The notes under the pieces: generated by a model
Seen by the model: only the letters and a program-made list of their open reading frames with translations
Told to the model about the DNA's origin: nothing
The model's database searches: none
In this document: positions 8,650 through 16,555 of the stretch, in pieces
Layout of the letters: each line of letters opens with the position of its first letter
Numbering within the stretch: position 1 is the first letter of the stretch
Translations under genes and position numbers: made by a program
Assembly: GCA_022072055.1 (NCBI GenBank)
Contig: JAJVIK010000001.1
Coordinates: forward strand, 124,001 to 188,000
Source of the DNA: a bacterium
GTDB lineage: Bacteria > Hinthialibacterota > Hinthialibacteria > OLB16
Reading direction: 5' to 3'
Length of the DNA: 64,000 nucleotides

Positions 8650-9666
8650 ATGAACGGTCGCGAGCGAGTGCTCGGCATGATCGAAGGACAGGAAACGGAC
8701 TCGCTCCCCTTCATGCCCATCACCATGATGTTCGCGGCGGACCGCGCGGGGGTCCTGTATGGGGACTACGCCCGCGACCACCGGGTCCTGGTGGAGGCGC
8801 AGCTCCGGGTGGCCGAGGAATTCGACATCGATCATGTCTCCGCGATCTCCGACCCGGCGCGGGAAGCGGCGGATTGCGGGGCGACGGTGGCCTATTTCCC
8901 AAATCAACCTCCGGCCATCGATGAGGCCAACGCCCTGCTCGCCGACAAGACCGTCTTGACGCGCCTCAAGGCCCCGGCTCCGGGTTTCGGCGCGCGGATG
9001 CGGGATCGGGTCGAGGCTGTGGCGCTCTTCAAGGAGAGGGTCGGCGGCGAGAAGGCCATCGAGGGCTGGGTGGAGGGGCCTTGCGCCGAGGCGGCGGACC
9101 TCCGCGGTATCAACACCTTGCTGCTGGATTTCTACGACGACCCCGGCTTTGTGCGCGACCTTTTCGAGTTTGTGATCGAGATGGAGCTCGACTTCGCCAA
9201 GGCGCAGATCGACGCGGGGGCCGACTTGATCGGGGTTGGGGACGCCGCCGCCTCGCTGGTCAGCAAGACCTTCTATGAAGATCTGATCTGGCCCTTTGAG
9301 AAACGTCTGGTGTCCGGAATCCACGCGCTCGGTGGACGAGTGCGGCTCCACATCTGCGGCGACACGCGCCGTCACTACGAGGGCCTGGGGCGATTGGGTT
9401 GCGAGATTGTCGATTTGGATTGGATGAACCCGATTGGGGACGCCCGTAAGGCGGTCGGTCGAGACCAGGTGCTTCTCGGCAACATCGATCCGGTCGCGGT
9501 CCTCCGAAACTCCTTGCCCAGGGATGTCTATTGCGCCATCGAACAGTGCCATCGCCAAGCCGGACGGAGGTACATTGTGAGCGCGGGATGCGAGGTTCCG
9601 CGCGACACCCCACCGGAAAACATGGAGGCGATGCGCTATTACGCCCGCACCCATGGACCGTCTTGA
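8650..9666 (+). CDS. URO-D superfamily methyltransferase-like protein (MtaA/MtbA type)
   Basis: The 338-residue product has the TIM-barrel pattern of the uroporphyrinogen decarboxylase superfamily. It has the zinc-binding set His-x-Cys (VRLHICGDT) plus a distal Cys (YIVSAGCEVPRDTPPENM) seen in methylcobamide:thiol methyltransferases such as MtaA and MtbA. It is therefore more likely a corrinoid-linked methyltransferase, or a demethylase component of an aromatic or amine substrate, than HemE. No corrinoid protein gene is visible in the window, so the methyl donor is unknown. GGAGGA precedes the ATG. The next gene, a distant paralogue, begins 14 bases before this stop, so the two are translationally coupled and may form a heterodimer or act in sequence. 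Confidence 0.85.
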   Translation: MNGRERVLGMIEGQETDSLPFMPITMMFAADRAGVLYGDYARDHRVLVEAQLRVAEEFDIDHVSAISDPAREAADCGATVAYFPNQPPAIDEANALLADKTVLTRLKAPAPGFGARMRDRVEAVALFKERVGGEKAIEGWVEGPCAEAADLRGINTLLLDFYDDPGFVRDLFEFVIEMELDFAKAQIDAGADLIGVGDAAASLVSKTFYEDLIWPFEKRLVSGIHALGGRVRLHICGDTRRHYEGLGRLGCEIVDLDWMNPIGDARKAVGRDQVLLGNIDPVAVLRNSLPRDVYCAIEQCHRQAGRRYIVSAGCEVPRDTPPENMEAMRYYARTHGPS

Positions 9667-11062
9667 GGGCTTCGATTTCGCGCGCCACAACGCGGAGGTC
9701 CGCGCGCTCTGGGATGCCTGGAACGCGGGGAAGCCGACGCGCGTCCCGGTCATCTTCGGGTTCAATTCTCGCTATTTCATGATCAATCCCGAAACCAACC
9801 CGCAAGGTCTCGATTTCCGAACCTATTCCGAGGACCCCGATCTGATGTTTGACACCCTCCTCGGGTTTGTCCGATGGAGACAGTTCAACATCTTGATGGA
9901 CGCCGAACTGGGACTTCCCGAGAAATGGGAGCTGTGGGTCGATTTCCAGAATTATCACGAAGCGGCGTGGTTGGGTTGCCCGATTGAATACCGTGACGGA
10001 CAGGTTCCGGACACCTCTCCGCTTTTCAAGGATCGCCCCGAGAAGGTCATGGAAAACGGCATCCCGGACCCGATGGGTGGGTTGCTCGCGCGCGGCCTGG
10101 AGTATTACGAACACTTCAAGGAGCGAGCCTCCCGCGAGGAGTTCCTGGGGAGGCCGATCGCGATCCCGCCTCCATTCACGGGAAGCGATGGAGTGATGAC
10201 CGTGGCCTGCAACCTCTTCGGGCCGGAGTTTGTCTGCACGGAGATGGCTCGCGATCCCGACCGTATCCGGGTCCTCTTCGGATTCATCAACGACTGCACA
10301 GTCGCGCGCATGAGAGCCTGGCGCGCGCTCACCGGCGTGCCGGTTCCCCAGGATGGGTTCTGGTATGCCGACGACAGCATCGCCCTGATCTCGACCCGCA
10401 TGTACCGCGAGCATGTCTTACCCCACCACCGTCGCGTGTATGCGGAATTCGGGACCGAGAAGGGGCGTTTCATCCACCTCTGCGGAAATGCCACACGGCA
10501 CTTCAAGACCATTCAGGAAGAGCTCGGCATGGAGGGTTTCGACACCGGATATCCGGTGGACTTTGGCAGACTCCGACGGGAGCTTGGGCCGCGCGCCCGA
10601 ATCTGGGGAGGCCCCAGGGTGGAGCTTCTCCGCGCGGGAACGGAATCCGAGGTGGTCGAGGAAACCCGCCGTATCCTTCGGTCCGGAATCCTCGATCAGG
10701 GTGGGCTGTTTGTCCTCCGCGAGGGGAACAACCTCGCACCGGGAACCCCGCATGCCAATCTGGAGGCGATGTACCGAACAGGGATAGAGGAGGGGCGCGC
10801 TCTGTCGCGTCCTGTGGAGGAGGGGCGCGCTCTGTCGCGTCCCGTGGAGGAGGGGCGCGCCCTGTCGCGTCCTGTCGAGGAGGGGCGCGCTCTGTCGCGT
10901 CCCGTGGAGGAGGGGCGCGCTCTGTCGCGTCCCGTGGAGGAGGGGCGCGCTCTGTCGCGTCCCGTGGAGGAGGGGCGCGCTCTGTCGCGTCCCGTGGAGG
11001 AGGGGCGCGCTCCCTCGCGTCCTGGACACGACGAAGCGTGTCCCTCCAAGCGCCATCTCTAG
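9653..11062 (+). CDS. URO-D superfamily paralogue with repeat-derived C-terminal tail
   Basis: The first ~378 residues are a URO-D-like barrel. Only the HLCGNAT half of the zinc motif is kept: the distal Cys of its neighbour (SAGCEVP) aligns with Asn in REGNNLAPGTPHANLEAM. It may be a divergent, perhaps zinc-free, methyltransferase-like subunit. After EAMYRTG, where the neighbour's protein ends, the frame runs into a 30-base tandem repeat. This adds seven copies of EEGRALSRPV, one EEGRAPSRPG and a short tail. The tail is almost certainly an insertion of REP-like DNA that removed the native stop. The gene starts inside the preceding gene and its stop TAG lies in the palindrome CTAG, which is also the stop of the convergent SDR gene. 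Confidence 0.85.
   Translation: MDRLEGFDFARHNAEVRALWDAWNAGKPTRVPVIFGFNSRYFMINPETNPQGLDFRTYSEDPDLMFDTLLGFVRWRQFNILMDAELGLPEKWELWVDFQNYHEAAWLGCPIEYRDGQVPDTSPLFKDRPEKVMENGIPDPMGGLLARGLEYYEHFKERASREEFLGRPIAIPPPFTGSDGVMTVACNLFGPEFVCTEMARDPDRIRVLFGFINDCTVARMRAWRALTGVPVPQDGFWYADDSIALISTRMYREHVLPHHRRVYAEFGTEKGRFIHLCGNATRHFKTIQEELGMEGFDTGYPVDFGRLRRELGPRARIWGGPRVELLRAGTESEVVEETRRILRSGILDQGGLFVLREGNNLAPGTPHANLEAMYRTGIEEGRALSRPVEEGRALSRPVEEGRALSRPVEEGRALSRPVEEGRALSRPVEEGRALSRPVEEGRALSRPVEEGRAPSRPGHDEACPSKRHL
10787..11047 (+). repeat. REP-like 30-bp tandem repeat, eight units plus one inverted unit
   Basis: Eight 30-base units (start GAGGAGGGGCGCGCTCTGTC, then GCGTCCCGTG) run head to tail from 10787 to 11026 with few substitutions. 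An oppositely oriented relative, GGACACGACGAAGCGTGTCC then CTCC, ends the array at 11024-11047. Each unit is itself an imperfect palindrome (arms GGGGCGCG and CGCGTCCC around CTCTGT). There are no spacers, so it is not a CRISPR. The unit length is a multiple of three, so the frame of the overlapping gene is kept. Confidence 0.9.
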
Positions 11063-11796
11063 CTGCCCTTCAGGAGCTGCCCGCCCTCCACCGGGAGGAA
11101 CACCCCGGTCACAAAATCCGAACGGCAGAAGAATTCAACGGCAAGCGCGACATCCATCGGGGTCCCTTCGCGCTTGACCAGCGTGTTCTCGACAATCGCC
11201 TTGCGGGTCTCCTCCGAATACTCCGGCGGGAACAGAACCGGGCCGGGGCCGATGGCGTTGACCTGAACCTGGGGGGCATACGCCTTGGCCAATCCCATGG
11301 TGAGCGAAACCAACGCCCCCTTGGAGACACAGTAGGGGAGCCTGCCGGTCCAGGGAGAGAGCCAGCTGATGTCCGCGATGTTCACAATCTTCCCGGATCC
11401 GGACTCCATCATCCTGGGACCGATCACCTGGGAGAGCCAAAAGGGTCCGAGGAGGTTGGCCTCCAGGGAGAAGTCCCAATCGGCTTCGGAAACCTCCCCG
11501 AGCGGGGCCTTGCCGTAGGTCGCGGCGGAATTGACCAGGACGGCGAGGTTCCCTTTCCAGTCGAGCGCCTCGCGCGCGGCGCGCTCCGCCTCCTCGCGGC
11601 GCGCCAGGTCCGCCTGAATCAGGGTCGCCTCCCGTCCAAGGCCGCGGATCTCCTCACGGACACCCTCCGCCTCCGCTTTCGAGGAGCGGTAGTGGACCAC
11701 GATGTGGCATCCGAGGGACGCCAAATGCAGTGCGATCACCCGACCCACGCGCTTGGCGGAGCCGGTCACCAGCGCGACAGCGCCTACGAGGTTCAT
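11059..11796 (-). CDS. Short-chain dehydrogenase, pteridine-reductase-like
   Basis: The 245-residue product is a classical SDR. The cofactor motif is TGSAKRVG (residues 11-18), which matches the TGxxxRxG form seen in pteridine reductases and FolM rather than the usual TGxxxGxG. An Arg there favours NADPH. NSA(A) and the catalytic YCVSK with an upstream Ser complete the active site. FolM/PTR1-like enzymes reduce dihydropterins, but many other SDRs share this motif, so the substrate is a guess. The protein is cytoplasmic and of normal family length. GGAGAAGG precedes the ATG. It converges on the repeat-extended URO-D gene and shares the CTAG stop palindrome. Confidence 0.85.
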   Translation of the reverse strand: MNLVGAVALVTGSAKRVGRVIALHLASLGCHIVVHYRSSKAEAEGVREEIRGLGREATLIQADLARREEAERAAREALDWKGNLAVLVNSAATYGKAPLGEVSEADWDFSLEANLLGPFWLSQVIGPRMMESGSGKIVNIADISWLSPWTGRLPYCVSKGALVSLTMGLAKAYAPQVQVNAIGPGPVLFPPEYSEETRKAIVENTLVKREGTPMDVALAVEFFCRSDFVTGVFLPVEGGQLLKGS

Positions 11797-11918
11797 GCTT
11801 TTGCCTTCTCCCTGCTGTCTTGTCGTTTCAACCGGTCTGCTTGTAACATAACCAGGAAAAAGGCGGAACCGCCCTCCGCGCGAATCGATTTCAATCCGAA
11901 ACTTCTGGAGTCTGTCTC

Positions 11919-12764
11919 ATGCCGAATTGGCTATCGAAACTTCTCGGATCGAAGGAATCCCCCGCGCCCGTCGCGCCGGCCCCCCCATCCGGGGCCGCGG
12001 GCGAACCCGGGTACATCCCGCTGACCGCGCGTCCCCTCTCGGACCGCGCGGACTCACCCGCCATGCGCCGCCCGGAGGCCCCTCCATCGAGGAAGGTGGT
12101 CTCGGCCCCGGTGTTGGTGGATGAGGAGGAGATGTCCGGATGGAGCAGCGAAATTCGTATCAAGGCCCGCCCGGATCTTGGAATGGCCTCCTGCGTCTTT
12201 CTGGTGGATCGTCCGGTCCTCCAAGGGTACTCGACCTGGATTCCGACCGCTACTGACGCGACCGAATCCCCGTTGGCCGCCGAGCTCTTTCAAATCCCCG
12301 GCGTGGAATCGATCCTGATCCACGAGATGACCGTGACAGTCACCCGCCACCCCTCCGTTCATGGCCCGTGGGAGCCGATGGCGAAGGAGATCGGAGCCAA
12401 GATCCGCGCGCACCTGCTCTCCGGGCAGCCGGTTGTGAGCGAGGCCTTCCTTGCAAGCATCCCTCCCGAGGAGGAGATTTGGAGGCGGGTCCAGCAAGTG
12501 ATCGATCTGGAGGTCAACCCGGGGGTGGCCGCGCATTCCGGAGTGATCACTCTGCTTGGGGTCAAGGGCAACACGGTCACCATCAGCATGGGAGGCGGCT
12601 GCCAGGGGTGCGCCGCCTCAACCATCACCTTGAAGGACGGGATTCATCGCGCCTTCCGGAGCGCGGTTCCGGAGCTTGGGGCGATCCTTGACGACACCGA
12701 CCACGCCGCCGGAACGAATCCCTTCTTCAAAGAGCTTCCGGAGGGAATGCGATCCTATGCCTAA
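11919..12764 (+). CDS. Nfu-type iron-sulfur carrier (Nfu N and NifU C domains)
   Basis: The 281-residue product starts with a Pro/Ala-rich segment (to about residue 75). An Nfu N-terminal domain follows, with LFQIPGVESILIHEMTVTVT typical of that family. The C-terminal NifU domain carries the Fe-S-binding pair in GGCQGCAASTITLKDGI (Cys228 and Cys231). A C-terminal THxxGxNPFF-like end (DHAAGTNPFF) recalls NfuA. Nfu proteins hold a [4Fe-4S] cluster at the interface of a dimer and deliver it to target enzymes. GGAG lies eight bases before the ATG. The stop overlaps the next ATG by eight bases, and the third gene is a radical SAM enzyme that needs [4Fe-4S] clusters, so this carrier may serve that enzyme. 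The unusual N-terminal extension is not part of the known domain. Confidence 0.85.
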   Translation: MPNWLSKLLGSKESPAPVAPAPPSGAAGEPGYIPLTARPLSDRADSPAMRRPEAPPSRKVVSAPVLVDEEEMSGWSSEIRIKARPDLGMASCVFLVDRPVLQGYSTWIPTATDATESPLAAELFQIPGVESILIHEMTVTVTRHPSVHGPWEPMAKEIGAKIRAHLLSGQPVVSEAFLASIPPEEEIWRRVQQVIDLEVNPGVAAHSGVITLLGVKGNTVTISMGGGCQGCAASTITLKDGIHRAFRSAVPELGAILDDTDHAAGTNPFFKELPEGMRSYA

Positions 12765-13101
12765 ACTCCAAATCTTCCGGATTCGGATTGCAACCGGGGA
12801 GCAAGGACGGACCGATATCCCCGAATTCAAGATCAACGGCTTCAAGATTCCCTTTGACAATCCGCGGGGGGGTGTGGGACCGGGGGAGACCTTCGAGGCC
12901 GAGGGGGCCCCTCAGAGCTTCGCGCATAGCCTTCACCTGTGCGGGCCGACCGAGGGGACCTGGGTGATTCGGGAAACGACTTTGACATACAACCTCATGG
13001 GTGAGCCGCCATACACGATCCGTCTCGGAAGGGTCGTTTTGGATAGCGAGTCCGATCTCAACATCTGGCATGAACGCCAGCCGGTGGTCTTCGATGTCTG
13101 A
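12757..13101 (+). CDS. Small protein between Nfu and radical SAM genes, unknown
   Basis: The 114-residue product starts at an ATG eight bases inside the Nfu gene (ATGCCTAA) and its stop overlaps the next ATG by eight bases (ATGTCTGA). Translation of all three genes is therefore probably coupled. The sequence looks beta-rich, with the signature PEFKINGFKIPFDNPRGGVG, a single Cys in HSLHLCGPTEG, and an ending NIWHERQPVVFDV. It has no signal peptide or membrane segment and I do not recognise a family. Its place between an Fe-S carrier and a radical SAM enzyme suggests a partner, substrate or chaperone of that enzyme, but nothing in the sequence proves it. Confidence 0.75.
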   Translation: MPKLQIFRIRIATGEQGRTDIPEFKINGFKIPFDNPRGGVGPGETFEAEGAPQSFAHSLHLCGPTEGTWVIRETTLTYNLMGEPPYTIRLGRVVLDSESDLNIWHERQPVVFDV

Positions 13102-14581
13102 AAGCCGTTGCGCGGGAGGCGTGGACCTGGGTTCGGACCCGACCGAGGGCATGCGCGCCGCGGACGATGCGGTTCGTTCGGGCGACCTGCAAGCCGCGCG
13201 CGAGAGCTACCGCGCCTTGCTCGCCCGGGCTCCGGGTAGCCTGGACGCGAGGGTCGCGTTGGACTATGTGGAGTACCGCCTGGGGGGAAAGCACTCGCGC
13301 TACCAGGGCCTGGAGCTCAACCCCTCAACCGAAACCCTTGACGCCAAGCAGAGGAACCTCGCCGTGTGGGAGGAAGAGGCCGCCAAAGGACGAGTTCGCC
13401 TCCAGTCCAGGCCAATCCATATCTTCCTGGAGCACACCACCCGCTGCAATTTCTACTGTCTGCATTGCAGCAAGGGATACGACGAATATGAGGCCCTCGA
13501 CATGGATCAGGGGGCCTTGGAGAAGGTGTTCGAACCGCTCCTGCCGACCACCTTGGGCGCCTGCATCACCGGTTTCGGCGAGCCGACCATCAGCAAGGAA
13601 TACCTCTATATCCTCCGTCGCCTCGCGGAGAATGGAGTCTCCCCGCACTTCAGCACGAACACCTCCACCCTGACCATCCCTCACCTGGACCTGCTCCTGC
13701 GAATCCATGCCGATGTGATTCTGTCTCTGGATGGGGCCACGCGCGAGACCTTCGAGACCATCCGAACCGGGGGAAAATGGGAGCATCTGCTCTACTCCCT
13801 GCACGCAATCCGCTGGATGCGCTCGATCCTTCCGAGCCGGGCGCGATTCAGCGTGACCTTCGTGGCGATGAAAATGAATGTCCATGAGCTCCCCGAAATG
13901 GTTCGGCTGGTGCATCGCTACGGGCTGGATTCGCTCAAGGTGCATGATTTCAATCCGATCGGCTCGGCTCACGAGCAAGCCCACCGTGTGGACGCGGGAC
14001 AATCCTTGTGGGACGACGCCAAACGGGCGAACGCGATCTTCGACGAAGCCGAGAAGGCGGCTCGCGAGTTGGGAGTCGAAATTCACATCCCGCCCCGGTA
14101 TGTCGAAAATTCGCCGGGACGAACGGATAGCCGCTGGCGGAAACTGCTGGCGACTCGCGGGTTTTTCCCGGCCCGTCGCCGGTTCCCGCAACCGTGCTTG
14201 CTTCCCTGGCGGGCCGCGCAGGTTCGAGTCAACGGGGTGGTGAGCCCGTGTTGCGTGAGCACGCGGGAGATGGGAAACCTCTCCAAGAAACCGTTCCTCG
14301 AGATCTGGAATGATAGGCCCTTTCGGGCGTTCCGCCGGCGAATGAAGACCTTCTTCCCGCCGCCGGAATGCCGCAAGTGCCATGTGTTCGAGGGGATCAA
14401 CAACGGGAATCCGGCCAACACGATGGCCAAGGAGGGGCTGCTGCTCAAGGTCCTTTACTTCATCGAGGATTTCTTTGCCCGAGAATGGGCGCGATATAAG
14501 GATTCGCGCCGCGAGCCGGGCGAGGCTCCCGCTCCCCGTTACTTTAAGGGCAAATACCTGAGGACAAGCTCCACGGACTGA
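13094..14581 (+). CDS. Radical SAM protein with twitch/SPASM-like C-terminal domain
   Basis: The 495-residue product has a TPR-like N-terminal stretch (about residues 15-70, DAVRSGDLQAARESYRALLA). The radical SAM core follows, with CNFYCLHC: Cys118, 122 and 125 in the CxxxCxxC spacing that binds the SAM-reducing [4Fe-4S] cluster. GFGEPTI matches the GGE-type SAM site. A C-terminal cysteine set (PCLLPWR, then VVSPCCVST, then CRKCHVF) fits a SPASM/twitch domain holding one further cluster. Such enzymes modify peptides or small metabolites; the substrate is not evident. I chose the ATG at 13094 because of the eight-base overlap with the upstream gene; an open frame exists further upstream. The Nfu-type carrier two genes upstream may supply its clusters. 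Confidence 0.85.
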   Translation: MSESRCAGGVDLGSDPTEGMRAADDAVRSGDLQAARESYRALLARAPGSLDARVALDYVEYRLGGKHSRYQGLELNPSTETLDAKQRNLAVWEEEAAKGRVRLQSRPIHIFLEHTTRCNFYCLHCSKGYDEYEALDMDQGALEKVFEPLLPTTLGACITGFGEPTISKEYLYILRRLAENGVSPHFSTNTSTLTIPHLDLLLRIHADVILSLDGATRETFETIRTGGKWEHLLYSLHAIRWMRSILPSRARFSVTFVAMKMNVHELPEMVRLVHRYGLDSLKVHDFNPIGSAHEQAHRVDAGQSLWDDAKRANAIFDEAEKAARELGVEIHIPPRYVENSPGRTDSRWRKLLATRGFFPARRRFPQPCLLPWRAAQVRVNGVVSPCCVSTREMGNLSKKPFLEIWNDRPFRAFRRRMKTFFPPPECRKCHVFEGINNGNPANTMAKEGLLLKVLYFIEDFFAREWARYKDSRREPGEAPAPRYFKGKYLRTSSTD

Positions 14582-14584
14582 CTT

Positions 14585-15367
14585 TCAGCGCAGCTCCTTC
14601 GCCGCCGCGATCCATTCCTCAATGAGGGTTCGCGCCTCGGCCACATAGAGGTCCGTGTTCTCCGGATCCCGCACCTCGAGTTCCAAACTCACCCAGCCGT
14701 TGTATCCGATCTCCGCGAGGCGAAGTAGGACCTCCCGGTTCGGAGTCTCTCCTCTCCCGATGGCGACCGACTCCTCGCCCACATGATCCTTCAGGTGGAC
14801 ATGCTTCACCCTCGCCCCGAACTCCTCGATCAGGGCGAACATGTCCACCCGCGAAGAGGTGAAATGCCCCGTGTCCAGGGTGATCCCCAGGTTGGGCGAG
14901 TCGAGGGCCTCGAAGACCGCGCGATAGTCCTCAATGGTCTCCAGACGGTTCCTGAAATGGTTCTCCAGGGCAATCACCACCCTACTTCCCTTGAGATGTT
15001 CGGCGAGCTCGGAGTAGGCGGAGATGCTCGCCGACAGCGGGGTCTCGCGGGCGCACCCGGTGAACACAACCCGCTCCAGGCCCAGTTCCACCGCGTATTC
15101 GCAGGCGCGCTTGATGTAATCGATGTTCCTCCGGGCCGTTCGCGGATCGGAAACATCCACTCCCCCGGGATAAAGGGCGATCAGTTCCATGCCATGGTCC
15201 CGAACCTGTCGCGCGAGCTCGCGCGCCGTGATTTCGCGAAGATCGACATGAATCCAACCGGGAATGCAGATGAGCTCCAAATGTCGGTAGCCGCGGGCGA
15301 CGGCCCGACGCATCATCTCCTCGAAACCGATATGGGCGTAACAAACCGAGCCAAGCGATAGGCGCAT
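14585..15367 (-). CDS. Sugar phosphate isomerase/epimerase-like TIM-barrel protein
   Basis: The 260-residue product is of the xylose-isomerase-like (AP endonuclease family 2) TIM barrel. Motifs include YAHIGFEEMMRRAVARGYRH near the start, ALENHFRN, GITLDTGHF and VKHVHLKDHV, which contribute the Glu, Asp and His metal ligands of this superfamily. It ends with YNGWVSLELEVRDPEN. Such proteins isomerise or epimerise sugars or inositol derivatives. The start at 15367 lies one base after the stop of the oxidoreductase gene, so the two are co-transcribed. That pairing, an isomerase with a Gfo/Idh/MocA dehydrogenase, is typical of sugar or inositol catabolism. The exact sugar cannot be read from the sequence. 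Confidence 0.88.
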   Translation of the reverse strand: MRLSLGSVCYAHIGFEEMMRRAVARGYRHLELICIPGWIHVDLREITARELARQVRDHGMELIALYPGGVDVSDPRTARRNIDYIKRACEYAVELGLERVVFTGCARETPLSASISAYSELAEHLKGSRVVIALENHFRNRLETIEDYRAVFEALDSPNLGITLDTGHFTSSRVDMFALIEEFGARVKHVHLKDHVGEESVAIGRGETPNREVLLRLAEIGYNGWVSLELEVRDPENTDLYVAEARTLIEEWIAAAKELR

Positions 15368-15368
15368 C

Positions 15369-16382
15369 TCAGCCCTCCACCCACTCTTCACCCGACCGGA
15401 CATAGCTCGCGTGGAGAGCGGTCCTTTCCATCAGTTCCATGAGACGCATCGCCTCGACTCCATCCTCGATGGTCACGGAGGGGGCGCGCTTCTCCAGGAC
15501 CGCGCTCGCGAACTCCTTGAGCTCATCCGCGTATCCTTGCAGGAAGAGCGTGTTCTGATTCGGATTGGGGATCGCGAAATCCGGGCGAACCAGGTCGATA
15601 TCCCCCAGATCGTTGGTGAAATGACGGCGCGCCTCGACACGTCGGTGGTATTCCAGCTCCACCAAGTTGTTCACCGCGACAAAGGCTCCCTCGCCCACGA
15701 CCTCCAGGCGCTCCTTGAGCCTCGGTTGGTGGGCGCCGGTGAGAAGATTGCCGATGGCTCCGCCTCTCGCGCGGAAGACCAGGGTGTAGGCCGACTGTCC
15801 TCCCCGTTCCACGCGGTCGATGGTGACCCGCTCGATCTCTCCGAGGAAGAAGCGCATCAGGTCCAGCGGGTGGACTGTCATGTACATCAGCATGTCGTGC
15901 GGGGTCGGCATGTCCCAGTGCGAATACTTGAAAAAGACATGTGTGAGCGCCCCAAAGTCCGGGCCGGCGGCGATCTCCTTGGCCTCGCGGTAACGCAGCG
16001 CGAAGCGCTTCATGAACCCGACCATGCAGATCACCCCGCTCGCGCGCGCGGCCTCGCGGACCTCGAGCGCCCCCGCGAGGTTTTCGGCGGGCGGCTTCTC
16101 CATGAACACCGGCTTGCCCGCGCGCAACGCCGCGACGCCCGCGCTCCGGTGCAGGTCGGGCGGCCCACAAACCAGGACCGCGTCAATCGGGGGACCCGCG
16201 AGCAACTCCTCGATGCTCGCATAGGCCGCCTCCGCGCCAAACCACTTTCTCGCGTTCTCCCGACGTTCCGTGTCCAGATCGCACACCGAAACCAGATCGA
16301 TGGGGGCATACGGAATCGAGGGGTACAGGTTCATCGTTGAATGGATCCCGCAACCGACAAAACCGACTCGAATTCGCTTCAT
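15369..16382 (-). CDS. Gfo/Idh/MocA-family NAD(P)-dependent oxidoreductase
   Basis: The 337-residue product begins with the Rossmann motif VGFVGCGIHSTMNLYPSIP. It carries the family EKPPAENLAGA motif, in which the Lys is catalytic, followed by a C-terminal alpha/beta domain that includes YMTVHPLDLMRFFLGEIERV. These enzymes oxidise or reduce cyclic sugars, inositols or sugar acids using NAD(P). No signal peptide is present, unlike many planctomycete homologues with Tat signals, so it is cytoplasmic. The preceding region is divergent with the matrixin gene. A GGAGGGGATC sequence precedes the ATG. It is the first gene of a two-gene operon with the TIM-barrel isomerase. Confidence 0.9.
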   Translation of the reverse strand: MKRIRVGFVGCGIHSTMNLYPSIPYAPIDLVSVCDLDTERRENARKWFGAEAAYASIEELLAGPPIDAVLVCGPPDLHRSAGVAALRAGKPVFMEKPPAENLAGALEVREAARASGVICMVGFMKRFALRYREAKEIAAGPDFGALTHVFFKYSHWDMPTPHDMLMYMTVHPLDLMRFFLGEIERVTIDRVERGGQSAYTLVFRARGGAIGNLLTGAHQPRLKERLEVVGEGAFVAVNNLVELEYHRRVEARRHFTNDLGDIDLVRPDFAIPNPNQNTLFLQGYADELKEFASAVLEKRAPSVTIEDGVEAMRLMELMERTALHASYVRSGEEWVEG

Positions 16383-16489
16383 GATCCCCTCCCATTGCCC
16401 GCCGAGGATTTGGTCTCATGGCGCCGGATAGGCTACGATGAGGGTAGCACCCCGGCTGGCGGGAACAAGCGGTTTTCCGGTTTTTTCAA

Positions 16490-16518
16490 TTGACTTCATC
16501 GTCACGCGGCGAGAGAAT
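16490..16518 (+). promoter_or_regulatory. Candidate promoter for the matrixin gene
   Basis: TTGACT (16490-16495, five of six to consensus) and GAGAAT (16513-16518, four of six) are 17 bases apart and end 37 bases before the ATG at 16556. The -35 lies in a 15-mer, ATTGACTTCATCGTC, that recurs upstream of the tRNA-Ser gene at 19471. Confidence 0.5.
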
Positions 16519-16555
16519 TCCGATGTGCGAAGTTCGATGTTCGAGGGGTCGATCG

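Noticed and set aside
10787-11047. CRISPR array
   Set aside because: The eight units are contiguous, with no spacers, are palindromic and lie inside a coding frame; there are no cas genes.
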